Assembly: GCA_036346375.1 (NCBI GenBank) | Contig: CM070502.1 | Coordinates: 19,816,924-19,880,923, forward strand | Direction: 5' to 3' | Source: Guadua angustifolia | Taxonomy: Eukaryota; Streptophyta; Magnoliopsida; Poales; Poaceae | Length of the DNA: 64,000 bases | Shown: positions 35,609 through 46,993 of the stretch, piece after piece | How positions within the stretch are numbered: the stretch's first letter is position 1 | How the letters are laid out: every line of letters starts with the position of its first letter | The notes under the pieces: model-generated | Database searches by the model: none | Seen by the model: the letters and a program-made list of their open reading frames with translations, nothing else | Told to the model about the DNA's origin: nothing | Position numbers and translations under genes: made by a program

Positions 35609-35910
35609 TGGCCCTGTTTGGATCAGTTAGTTCTAATAGTTAGATTAGCTAGCTAATTATTAGTTAGGGCTGTTTGGATCTACTAGTTAATAGGTGGTTG
35701 AAAATTTAGTTGTGGGTGCAAATATCCATTGTACCCTTGCATTAATTAGCTGTTTGCGTGGAGGGGCCAAGGGCAAGTTGGTCTTTTGACCATCTATTAG
35801 CTGAAATTAGCATGAAAGAATAAGCTAATGAGATAACTATTAGCTGGATTGTTAGCTAACTATTAACTACTAACTGTTTGGATCTATTTCAGCTAAGTAC
35901 TAACTCAGGA
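35609..35910. mobile_element. MITE-like sequence (TGTTTGGATC family)
   Basis: It starts GGCCCTGTTTGGATCAGTTA and is rich in TTAGCTAACTATTA-type units ending near CTAAGTACTAACTCAGG. These are typical of grass MITEs, but I could not pair clean inverted ends or a target duplication. Confidence 0.4.
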
Positions 35911-36334
35911 CAAACATTTTAAGACATGTCTATCGAATGCTTGGTCACCGCTCACTAGCTAGAGTTGTTCAATTCATGCATGCGCATAGCACAACGCATT
36001 GCGCATGCAATCATTTCTGAGCCGCACATTTGAGTCAGGACTCGGCATTTAATTAAACTATCCCCTCGTTCAGTATAGCTCTTTAATTGACAGGCACCGG
36101 GATCAATGGAACACTACGACAGCATGCATTAACCCTATGGCAAGGCTAAACAAGGAAGATGCATGAAAACACCGATTTTAATTGCGCAGTGCCGTAGGAT
36201 CCGTACTAGCAAGCGATATGATTTGTGCCTCGTATGCACTTGAAAAGGTACTAGGCATTTGCATTTCGAATGAAGATAGGCAGTAAAGAAAATAGGGAGT
36301 GTATAGGTATCATCCGGATGTTTTTGTCTTAACT

Positions 36335-36474
36335 AACATCCAAATTCACCGGACCGTTGGATCTAACATCCAAATTCACCGGGCCGTTGGATCAAATCAT
36401 AGGATCGGATGTGGGTCGTTGGATCTAATATCCAAATTCACCGAGCCGTTGGATCAAATCATAGGATCGGATGT
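36335..36474. repeat. Short tandem array, units of 30 and 62 bp
   Basis: AACATCCAAATTCACCGG..CCGTTGGATC repeats at 36335, 36365 and 36427. The second and third units are extended by AAATCATAGGATCGGATGT. Confidence 0.85.
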
Positions 36475-38271
36475 AATCGATACTCCCGAATCTCAACAAT
36501 GATCCAATGGTTCTAGATTTGGGTGATTTCAACAAAAAAAACATCCGGTTGATATTTATCAAATCCCAAGAAAATATGCTTGTTCGAGCTCGTTCTTGAA
36601 CTCAAACCACGCGTGATATATAGCTTCAAGTTTGAATCAAGCCTTAGCTTTAGCTGATCAATGACGGAGCCGAGACTTAAGTCTGATGTCTAGCTAATTG
36701 TATATCGAAAGAACAACCATGCATGTGCGCGCGAAGTCTAATCTCAATGATTCTGCTTAAACTAGCTCCTAATTTGTCTTCTCCTAATTTTACCCAAGTA
36801 CAAACCTGAGGGTGGTTGAGATCGAGTGATCTACCCAACAGGTTCAGATGTGGCTCCGAATGGACATGATATGACCATCACCTTCAAAAACGGGTTCCCC
36901 TCAATGGTCTTTCCCCATTTTTCACCACGCGCGCCTCATCCTGACCGTTTTGATGGATCAATTGAGCATATACACATGTAGTCCTTGCTATACTAAATTA
37001 TTTTCATGACCTCCTTCATGCCAGGAGAAAAAGGTGACAAGGCGTTTTGATTGACGAGAAATGATTCTCCCAGAAAGAGGTATGAATAGTTGGATCCTCT
37101 CGAGACCGCAACTGAACGACTCGCCTTGTTACATCCAAAATCTAGATAAGAATTATTGTGTCCCAAAATTGTACATATTGTGGTTCACAAAAGTAACAAG
37201 ATAACAAACAAACCATAGCCAACCAATGTGCTTTTAAGCGCTTTTTGGAACGTTAGAAAACCAAAATTGACACATGATGACTTGCGGTTTTTATGAGAGT
37301 ATAAGAACAATTAGTTAGAACATAAAGATAAATTTGTGTAGGTTAAAAAATAATCCAAACAGCTCCAACTATTTAGCTCAACTATTTTCTTTAAAAAGGA
37401 CATCTATACTCTACTCGTGCTTTCATGTTGTCCAACCTTTTCTTTTGGTAAGGTTGCAATTGGCAATACAAGTATTTAAATGTTTTTGAGACCCATCTCT
37501 TGGTAGGATAGTGGAGCAGTAAGCGTATGACTCTATTTACAAGGGTTAAAATCTTAATGCTCACTTTTATACAAATAAGTATACTTTAATAGTAATTTTG
37601 TGAAGTCGTGAATTTATTTTTAGCCTCCGTTGTATAGACATGTGCTAAGGAGGCACATATATCGTGTGATACGCGTGCGTAGTGCTGTCTTATTGTGTGT
37701 ATTCCTTATAGTCGAAAAAAGGAGTGTCCCTAATATATTGATGATATTACATAATAAATTTTCCACCCTACATGGGGTAGGGTTCCCCCGCAATTGTTAT
37801 AGGGACTGTAACTCAAGTAGTCCTTATAATTTTAGACCGTCGGATCGAGCGTACGGACAGCTTGGATCAGCAAAAAAAATTTGACGAACAATATTTGCTA
37901 CAGTATCATAAACAATATTTTGAACAATACAAAATCTTTACAGGTCTTTTTTGCCAATCTGAATCATCGATTTTGAAAGGCTAATATAACAGTACCCCGT
38001 CCCCTACACGATGGTCGTCCTGCCGTAAGGCCAGAAGACAGTGCATGTCCCGTGAACTTTTACTCCAGTCACCCGTACTCATCAGACCAAGCATGCTCCA
38101 TGCTCATCATCACTCTCCCATATCCCCAGAGCAGGCTCCGCCTACCCAGGCGGCCAGGCCACACCATGGATGCTGGAATTTAATTTCACGCCGGTTTATG
38201 TACGCATGTTTCACTGCAGAGGCGCGGGGGAGCAAGGTGTGACGAGGGAGCAGGACATATACTGTATGTCC
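36475..38271. other. Intergenic, nothing recognised
   Basis: AT-rich DNA without a gene or repeat that I can support. Confidence 0.35.
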
Positions 38272-38557
38272 TAAAGTTCTGTTCCAATGGTACCACTTCA
38301 GCTAGTTATAAAGGTGTCATTTTAACATTTTACTTAAGTGGAAGACAGAAAATGAGAAGAGAGATATAGGCCGGGTACTAATGTATAGCCAAACTATAAC
38401 TGATTCTAAGGCACTTATTATCTATTACATGTAGACCAATATTTAATTTTATAGATAATGCTATAGCTAATCCATTGAAGAGGTTGTATATATGCTATCT
38501 ATAGATGACATGGATATTTCTTATAGTTAGTACCATTGGAGATGCTTTTAGTCTTAG
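38272..38557. mobile_element. Candidate MITE
   Basis: The ends CTAAAGTTCTGTTCCAATGG and CCATTGGAGATGCTTTTAG form imperfect inverted repeats of the common grass CTCCAATGG type. The target duplication is unclear. Confidence 0.45.
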
Positions 38558-38866
38558 AGGCAATCAGAGACGAGGTGTGCTGGTCTCCGAGGTCAAAGCC
38601 GAGGTGCACCAGGGTCACATGATTAGGTCCAAAATTTCGGTGAAATTTTATAAAATCTCATATTTCGACTGGAGACGAGATTTAAAATCCCGGTGGAATA
38701 AAGGAATTTAAAAATTTCAGTTTGCTACAGTGATTTCGGTAACTTTTGGTGAAATCTCGATGATTTTAGCCAAAATTTTAGTATTTTGGACCAGATTGCA
38801 TTGTTTTTAGTTCGGAATACATGTGAAAATTTATATATATACAAATTATGTATAAGAGATTACTAA

Positions 38867-39010
38867 TTCACAAATTTTGTTGAGTCTAGTTGGTTAGGAT
38901 ACCTCTCTCACCAGAGAGACCAAGGTTCAGAACCTTAGCCTAGTGCCTTAGACCAACTCGGACTGAATTAACTTCATGTCATGGTATCATAGTTATAATT
39001 TTATCTAGTC
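38867..39010 (+). mobile_element. SINE with a tRNA-Glu-like head
   Basis: GTCTAGTTGGTTAGGATACC, an anticodon stem-loop around CTCTCACCAGAGAG with a CTC anticodon position, and AAGGTTCAGAACCTT closely follow tRNA-Glu. The acceptor stem does not pair and the body continues without a tRNA end, so it is a retroposed element. Confidence 0.6.
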
Positions 39011-40888
39011 TCGAGATACTATTTCATAGGGGTTGAAAAAGGTTTAAATTTTGGTTTTGCTGCCTAAAAATTTCGGATTTAGTTTTTTTGAATTTTATCT
39101 AAAATACAGAGATTTTATTAAAATTTTAGATTTTTTATCACCCCTGAGACGGTCGGAAAACAAGATTTCAAGCCTCTCATGTGCTAGATGCCGTTCGAAC
39201 CTACGCGATAACCTTTTATCCCTGGACTCAGCCCAGGGCTTCCCGTGAGAATCCGGCCAACCCTCGAGCAGCAGGCCTCAGGGGCGTCCGCCCAGTGAGC
39301 CTTCGCGGCCCGAAACCCATCCTCGCGCCCATCCCCACCAGGCCATCAGCCCAGCTCGCCGGCTGCGTAGTCCCAAGGGAATTTTTTTATTTAATATTTA
39401 TTTTAAAACATTTTTTCAAAACTAATCGCCCGTGCTAAAAAATTGCAAATCTACCCGCCCGTCGCCCCAGTACGGGGCGATCGCCCCCTGCTCGGGCGAC
39501 CGGAGGGCAGCCCTAACGGTCTACAACGGCATTGCTCCGACAGTTGGCTTAAACGCCGCGCCTAGCGTCGATCGTCGTGCAGTCGCCGCCCATGGCTGGG
39601 GCGATCGCCTGGGCCCCAGGAGATCGGTGGTATTTTAATGCCATGCATGAGCGACACTGCGTTTCATTTTCTTTTGGTGAGCGAGCGAGAGCGAGAGCAT
39701 GAGAAGAAGAAGAGGAGAGGAAGGAGAGGAAAAAAGAGAGAGGGAAAAAAAAGAGGGGAAGAAAAAAGAGAGAAAAAATATTCGTCGTTTTTTTGAAGGT
39801 AAGTCCGGTAAATTTATATGTAATTTTTTTTGAAATTTTAGTATTTTGTAATATTTAGAAATGTAGTAATTTAGAAATTTAATATAGTAGGATGGGGTAG
39901 TAGAAATATTAGGCAATGTTTAGAGATTTAATGTAGTATTTAGAAATATTAGGATTGTAGTATTTAGAAATGTTGAGAATCAATATAGTATTTAGAAACT
40001 TAATGTACGATTTAGGATTGTCTAGTATTTAGAAATTTAATTTATACGTAGTATTTAGTTTGTAATTTATGTGGTGGTAGGTAATATTTAGAAATTAATG
40101 TAGTATTAAGTGTTTAGAAATATTAGGATTGTGTAGTATTTAGAAAAATTGAGATTCCATGTAATAGAAATATTAGATAATATTTAGAAATGTAATGAGT
40201 AGAAATTTAATATTATTAATTTAAAATGGTAGGTTAGCGAGATGTTACGCAGACAATATTTCGAAAATTGCGACGTAGAAATTATAAGAAGTACGATATA
40301 TCATGTATATATACAGTTTTTAAGATTAGGACAAATGAATAGTATATAGTACCAATTCCGTAATGAAAAAATGGGTAGTCGAATTACTTATTTATAGTCG
40401 GATTTCTTAGTATGATGACCATTCGTTTTATACATAGTATTTTAGAGTATATTTAAAAACATGGTAGGCTAGGAACATATCGTCAGGCACCGTGCTACGC
40501 TAGAAATTAGTAGAGTAAAAAAATTTGGAAATGTCAGGCACCGTTAGAAATCAGTAGAGTAAAAAAATTTGATAATATAATGTAACATTTATATAGTAAT
40601 GCATGACACGGTTAGATAGAGAAATGATGATTTTTTCGGTTCGACGTTGTAGGCAGCGCAGCATGTCGGAGAAATTGTATTTTCAAATATTCTATGGAGA
40701 TGGGGAGATAGCACAGAGACCGGATGGAGTCGATTTGTCAGCATTTTCAACTGTCATCACGGGGTATATCTAGGCGAGAGAGGACATCTGAGGGTTTGTT
40801 GGAGTGGATGTTTGGATGTTCAGTTTGGATACCCGAGTGTTAATTTGCGGGTTAGAGCGATAGTAAGCCGTCTTGTGAGAATTTTTCC

Positions 40889-41081
40889 CATGGTTATGAT
40901 GCATCACTAATGTTCCTATAAAATTTTTATCAAGCTTTATAAATTTTTAAAAATTCAGACAGTGCTACTGTCTGAATTTTGCCATATCGGACACTAGCAA
41001 TGTCTAAATTTTTAAAAATTCATAGAGCTTGATCATTATATGAAAATTTTATGAGAACATTAGTGATGCAACATAACCATG
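40889..41081. repeat. Long inverted repeat inside the MULE
   Basis: Arms of about 80 bp running from CCATGGTTATGATGCATCAC to its near-complement ending CATAACCATGG enclose a short loop with CAGACAGTGCTACTGTCTG. Transcription would give a long hairpin. Confidence 0.85.
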
Positions 41082-41289
41082 GACAAAAAATTTTAAAATT
41101 TTCTAACGTGGTTTGTTTCATTTTTCATTCGGTTCAAACTTGTCGCCCAGCATTTTATCATGACAGTTGTATTGTTTGAAATTTAAAAAATTCCTCACAT
41201 CTTAAAATCATTTGAAATTTTTATGGTAATATCACTGATTTATCAGGAACCTCCATAAAATTTTCAAAATTTTTCGACGTCCTAACTTC

Positions 41290-41828
41290 TGTGGTTTCAT
41301 GGCGCGAGTGCCTTTTTCGATTTTCGTAACTTCCTACCGGGAACGCGTCGGCTATCTCGCCCATACGTAAGTGGTAGCCCACGTATGCGAGGTCGCCCTT
41401 GATTTTTCCGTATTTTTGGGCGTATCCGATTTGTCCCGCGCCCTCGAAAACCCTAAGTGGCCACGATTTCCGTGGTTTCATGGCGCGCAGTGTCTTTTCG
41501 ATTTTCGCAACTTCCTCCGAGCAACGTCGGCTATCTCGCCCATACGTAAGTAGTAGCACGCGTTATGAGGTCGCTCTTGATTTTTCTCGTATTTTTGGAC
41601 TGGATCCGGCTGTTCGCTGGGCTGCGAAAACCCTTAAGTGGCCACGATTTCCACGGTTTCGTGGCCGCGAGTGCCTTTTCCGGTTTTCGCAACTTCGGAC
41701 CGGGGCAACGTCCGGCCATCTCGCCCGTATGTAAGTGGTAGCCCGCGTTGCGTAGGTCGCCCGTGATTTTTCTCATATTTTTTCGGCCGTATTCCGCGGA
41801 CCATACGAGCCTACGAAAATCCCTAAGT
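41290..41828. repeat. Tandem array of three approximately 180-bp units in the MULE
   Basis: Units begin at about 41291, 41472 and 41652 (GTGGTTTCATGGCGCG variants). Each contains CTATCTCGCCCATACGTAAG-like and GAAAACCCTAAGTGG-like stretches. Identity is imperfect with small indels. Open frames through it are by-products. Confidence 0.88.
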
Positions 41829-42219
41829 GGGATGCGTATCACTAACAAAGGAAAATAATTTTTCCGGTGTGCGAAACAACAAGAAGTTTTTTTATTTCGT
41901 AATTGTTCCCGGTTCAATGCAACAATTATTGTACAAACAATTTACCACAAAAATTGCAAAAAAAATGCTATGATGATCCGATCGCCTGAGGTCGAGGCGA
42001 CTGGGTATTTTTAATTTTTCGATGGCTTTCTTGAGTTACATCTTTGGAATTGCGCCGTTAGTCGTAAACAACGATCGCCCGAGTAAGGCAATCGCCCGTC
42101 TTTGAGGCGACAGTAGTATTTGCAATTTTTTGCTTGGCGATTAGTTTTGAAAAAAAAATTAAAATAAATATTAAATAAAAAAAATTCGTCCCAAGGCGGA
42201 TCTGTAGCGCACTTGCCAC

Positions 42220-42664
42220 CGTGTTCACAATTTAAATTAAAACCGCGAAACCGACCTTACTGCGATGGTTCAAACTCAAAACCGCTTTCGATAAACCGTT
42301 CTAATTAAAAAGAAAATTTAAAAATTTAAAAATTTGAAAAAATTTATGTGAGCGGTTTTTCGTGAAAAACGCGGTTTTCGTCAAAACGCGGTTTTCGTCA
42401 AAACCGTTCAAAACCGTTTTGAAGAACATTCAAATGGCGGGTCGGTTTTCGTCAAAAACCGGCGGTTTTTCGAAAAACCGGCGGTTTTCGTGAAAAAAAA
42501 ACGCGGTTTTCGTTGAAAACCGAACGGTTTTCAATTTTTTCAAAATTTTTTCAAATGTTTTTGATTTTTAAACCTTTCGGTTTTTGACGGTTTTCGAGCG
42601 GTTTTAGCGAAAACCGTACCGCGAATTTCGAGCCGGTTTTTTAAATTCGGTTTTTTGAACCCTG
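42220..42664. mobile_element. hAT-type MITE rich in GGTTTTCG units (445 bp)
   Basis: It is flanked by the perfect 8-bp duplication CTTGCCAC (42212-42219, 42665-42672). The ends CGTGTTCACAATTT and TTTTTTGAACCCTG are imperfectly inverted. The body is packed with alternating AAACCG/CGGTTTT motifs that can fold into many hairpins. Confidence 0.85.
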
Positions 42665-42672
42665 CTTGCCAC

Positions 42673-43209
42673 TGCCTAGGATGCACGCGCGCGGCCTGTC
42701 AGCCCAGACGGAGGGAGAAAAGGCCTACGGCCGACATCGCCCCTCCTGCCCAATTTAGCGATGCCCAAACGCCGAATGCCATAGCCGACGACGGAAACAC
42801 TTAGTCGGGCACCCAGAGCGGCCGTTCTGAGCGATCCGGCCTTCAGCCGTCGGCAGGCACAGGGCTGGTTAGCACGCGTCCGACGAACAGCCCGATCAGG
42901 GCGATCACAGGCTCACAGCTGCCATCCGACCACCGGCAGCTTCTCAGCTCTTAGCGGCCACAAGGCCCACGGCATGGATGGCCGCACAACGGCACAAGTC
43001 GCATGGACAACGGTTTTTTTTTTCCTAGATCATACGTTTGTGTTATTTCGGAGGGTAATTCCCTCGAATAGACAGTACGGAATTTGGAGCTAGAGCCAAA
43101 AATGGTAAAAAAAAAGGAATGTCTACTTAACATTTGACTGATTTTTTTGGCAAATCAGTCAAATTTTGGACTATAAAATCAAAACCCACATTTCTCATAC
43201 ATCTTATGC
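42673..43209. other. Intergenic, nothing recognised
   Basis: GC-rich at first, then unique-looking DNA without a supportable gene. Confidence 0.35.
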
Positions 43210-43739
43210 ATTGCAGTTAGGGCTGTAAAAAAAGCTCGAGACTCGCGAGCTACTCGTGTTGGCTCATGAGAGGCTCGATTCGAGCTCGGCTCGAGCTCCG
43301 AACGAGCCGAACTCGAACTCGAGCTCGAGCTCGCGAGCCTAACCAAGCCGAGCTCGAATAGTTCGCGAGCCTACTCGAGCCTGGATCGAGCTTGCTTAAA
43401 TCGAGCTTTCTCGAGCTTGTTACTGAGCTTTCTCGAGCCGAACTTACTCGAGCTTGTTACAAAGCCTACCGAGCTTACAAAATAACCGACACTACAAGAA
43501 ACAGGGAAAAATTCGTGGGTTTTTTTAAATTCGTGAGCCAAAAAACCCACGAATTTATGTATTTAAATTCGTGGGTTTATTAAAAACCCACGAATTTAAT
43601 TAAATTCGTGGGCCAAAAAAAAACCAACGAATTTATGTACTTAAATTCGACGGCTTAGGATAATACCCACGAATTTATTTAGATTCGTGGGCCAAAACAG
43701 CACCCACGAATTTATGCACGACTTAGGGCTAGCTGATCG

Positions 43740-44010
43740 AGCGGGCGTCTCTCTCTCTGTCTTCGCTCTCTCACGCACCCGCCCACTGCTGCTCTCCGCG
43801 ACCAGCGCCGCCCACCGCCGCCGCGCCCTCCCTCCACCTCCCTTGCCTGGCTTCATGGCCCGCCACTTCGCCGCGCCCGCCCGCCTCCTCCCGCTTCTTG
43901 GCGTCCGCCAGCTCGCCCGGCGCCGGAACCCCGCGACGCCGCCGCCCCACGCCGCCATCCCATCCCGGACCCGCCATGACGCACGGTCTTCACCGGCGAG
44001 ATCGAACCTC
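43740..44010 (+). other. GC-rich exon-like segment in the CACTA
   Basis: A pyrimidine-rich leader precedes a frame starting MARHFAAPARLLPLLG at 43855. It is Arg- and Ala-rich with few acidic residues, which would suit an organelle-targeting peptide, and ends at a good donor (ACG|GTGAGT) near 44010. It looks like a captured first exon. The source gene is not recognised. Confidence 0.5.
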
Positions 44011-44149
44011 ACGGTGAGTTCTTCCTCCAGGCTGTTCCTCTAGTTTCGTAGACAAATGGATTTGATTGAGCTATGCAGTTCGGTGTATATTCGATCGAGC
44101 AGCTGTATCTAACAGCTTCCACTGCAAACTTAGGAATTGTGCTATGCAG

Positions 44150-45350
44150 TTGAATCATGTTCATAGAACAAGAGATGTTGTCATTACAAATGATGCAAAG
44201 CTTAGGAATTGTGCTAATGAAGATATTTTGGATGATAACTCATACCTTGATCAGGGTTTTACACGTCCAAAGGTATTTTTTTTCACACATATATTGTGCA
44301 CACACTTAAACATAGTTAGCACTATCTAGCTGTATTTTGGGGTGTATTTTAGTATGCTACACCTGACCTGCCATTTATTTACATGTACAATGTCTTGTTT
44401 CTTCATTAGAGCATGTGTTGGCATTGAAAAATAACCATGATGACGTGAGATGGTTGGGTTTATTAAAAAAAGCTTTAAGCATGCATGATACTGGCAATTC
44501 ATGTCAATTTATAACAGATTGCTTTGTTTGGGAATTTGTATAGCTGACTCCATTATACCCAAGTGTAGTAATGAACTAATGATTATCCGACTAGCATGCT
44601 GCATAAGATACATTTGATCTTCGTTTGTTTCCCTGAAATTTCAATAAGAAAAATTTCATTGGTTGCAACTCACATCAAGTGTGATCTTTGTTATTATAGT
44701 GGGCACTTTCGCACCACGCACAACATACACACCTGAATATCACCACTACTCGGGAAGGTCTTTGGATGGAATCAAATACATTTTGGCAAACATTATCTAA
44801 TTTGACACTATGCGTGACATGGATGTGTGTCTGTGTCTTGTGGATAATTTATTGACTATTAATTGTACTATTTTATTTAGTAAACGTTAAATGTCAGTGC
44901 ATTTACCTAGCACACTGTCACCTCAATAAATTATACACAACTGTCATCTCAATAATTTATACACAACTTGTCATTTTTATCATTATCTATTCATCTTAAT
45001 TATCTTTTCTTTTTCTATTATAAACATGTCCTTAGGTTCTTTTCTTGTTACCTCTCAAAAGCATTGCACGACGCATTGTGAAGAGATTGATCCAACTTTC
45101 CCCATTGTCGCAAAAGGTACAGTTTTATTTTTTAAGGCAAACATTGTAATTTCAATTTCTTCAAAATACACAAGAAACTTATATATGAACTTCATTCAGA
45201 TATGAACTTATATATGAGCTTCTGGTGCTAAGGGATTGTTTTGTTTTCTTTATCTGAGCATGCCATGGGACAATTCAGAGAAAAGTTTGGCGAATTAGAT
45301 GATGAACGGAGGAGCGAACATAGTTCAAAACCCAAGGACTTTGACCTTCT
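44150..45350 (+). pseudogene. UTP25: Captured fragment of UTP25 (DEF/Utp25, SSU processome)
   Basis: Utp25 is a degenerate DEAD-box-like nucleolar protein needed for 18S rRNA processing. Three exons can be read: about 44150-44272 (NHVHRTRDVVITNDAKLRN, then YLDQGFTRPK), 45036-45116 (VLFLLPLKSIARRIVKRLIQ) and about 45258-45350 (FREKFGELDDERRSEHSS, then KPKDFDLL). The first two keep matching GT/AG borders. The third breaks after FDLL, where the family continues into the GGN..DDHF block, so only a small central piece of the gene was captured. The match is to recalled family wording and needs a search. Confidence 0.75.
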
Positions 45351-45972
45351 TTAGGTAATGTTTGTGGATCATCATCGATGATGACTTATGCTAACCATTG
45401 TTTTAGGTGCCACGGTGGCACCTTTTGTGAATCACTGTCATAGATGGAAGCTATTGTACATTTCGGTATCAATTTAAAAATGTCATTTATGTAACAGTTT
45501 GTAATATCTTAATAGTTTTTCTTCTATTTAATTAATGTGACACTAGTGAAACCAAACTAAAGCTGTCCAATTTGCAATTATAACTTTACTATAGCTTACA
45601 AAACCTAAAATTACACAATTTAAACTACAAAGCAACATGTTCTTGAAGGCACAGTAATTGTGTTGCTGCTTCAGAGATATATCAGAAGGTCCTTGACTCT
45701 TGGTAATGTTTCCCATCGCTGACTTTATACAATTCTCAATTGTTCTACCAAGTTGGTCATTGACCAATTGCTGCTTAATCATGTTTTATCAAGTTGTTCC
45801 AAGATTGTATTATTCGATGCTGAGTTTGATTCTTGATTCTTGAATCTTGTTGGTAATACTCTTGAATCTTGTGATGGACTTATTGTGATGTGTTGAATAA
45901 GATTGAATGTGAAGATGGTTGTGTTGAATAAGATTGGTTATCTAAGGATCTGCTAGAATGTCTCCTTCTGGT

Positions 45973-45983
45973 TTGAGAGATTG

Positions 45984-46036
<53 letters not shown>

Positions 46037-46124
46037 CTGCAAATGTTTTTTTGTCTGCTGAGTGGATGTCCTATTTACTAGAGAGGTCATGCCGAAATTT
46101 TGTATATTTCGGTGACTTAGTTTT
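45973..46124. repeat. Internal duplicate 1 with a (TA)n array
   Basis: A GAGATTGAT-(TA)n segment followed by ATAACTGCAAATGTTTTTTT to GGTGACTTAGTTTT is repeated at 48779-48898 inside the same CACTA, with few mismatches. Confidence 0.88.
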
Positions 46125-46993
46125 AAGCCGGTTTTAAAGAGTTAAAAGGTTGGTTTCAGTCTTTTAGTAGAGGAAATATTAAATAGCTTAGTTCAAGTAA
46201 AGTAGAATTGTGATCAAACAGGAGAACCTTGATTTGGATCCAAGTACAACGAAATATACCATTGTAATGTCGAGATAAGAGGGGATTCCGTAGTCAAAGT
46301 TTTCAAGGTTTGTGAAGCTTTTAATATTTTTATGACAGTTTTTCATATTTATTTTTTCATCATAGTACCTAGGATGCTCCTCTGAGCAAACTTCAAAAGT
46401 GTGATGTCCCTCCATCCTTTTCTTTAGTTGTAGATAGCAAGAAAATCAATATCCAAATTTTAGTTTCCAAACACTGTTTTCTTATGATTTGATATGAAAT
46501 CATCACATCCGATTTTGATATATCTTGCTGAACTTCCTTGATTGATTATAGCATTCCTGAGGTGCAAGTTTAATGGCTCCATTGGAACAATTTTTCTTAT
46601 AGTTATTTCATGCACAATGTGTAAATAGCATGTAGTGGAAGTGTATTGAGTAAATGTTTTTGTAACATATAGCGTGTATTGACAAGGCAGCAGGAACAAC
46701 AGGCCTGGGTAATATGCCAACAGTCCAGTAAAGACGGCAAACTAAAATTCTATTCATTCCTCCTTTTTCTCCATTCAGAAAATCTGATTGCAACTTGGTT
46801 GCCTTTTTTCCTTTAATAATACAAGACTTGAAGTATCCTCTACTCTGTCAGATCAAGCTCTTCCTTGTTCCTATAGAGAGATAGAACTGCAGAAAATGAT
46901 ATTAGTTTGTTATGATACAAATAGGGAAACACAAATCAATTGAAGTAATATTGTCAAACAATTGAATCCTTCATGTGATCTTTCTTATTTCAG

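Larger units (their letters stand above)
39379..42187. mobile_element. Mutator-like element (MULE), 2.8 kb, non-autonomous
   Basis: Inverted ends start GAATTTTTTTATTTAATATT and are similar for about 90 bp, through ACTAATCGCC and AAAATTGCAAAT. A perfect 9-bp duplication GTCCCAAGG flanks it (39370-39378, 42188-42196), diagnostic of MULEs. The interior has a CG-rich subterminal zone with GCGATCGCC units, an AT-rich zone of TAGTATTTAGAAAT units (39830-40220), a short coding relic near 40663-40780 (SEKLYFQIFYGDGE) that may be the N-terminal part of a grass MULE protein, a large hairpin and a tandem array. No transposase core is visible. Confidence 0.9.

Noticed and set aside
38867..38940. Functional tRNA-Glu gene
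   Set aside because: The D, anticodon and T regions are tRNA-like but the acceptor stem does not pair and the sequence runs on as a SINE.
41221..41917. Open frames of 110-128 codons on both strands
   Set aside because: They are products of the 180-bp tandem array in the MULE.
43641..44043. Overlapping open frames of about 120 codons on both strands at the CACTA left end
   Set aside because: They arise from GC-rich DNA without stops. Only the plus-strand frame up to the GTGAGT donor has exon-like features, and that is reported with moderate confidence.
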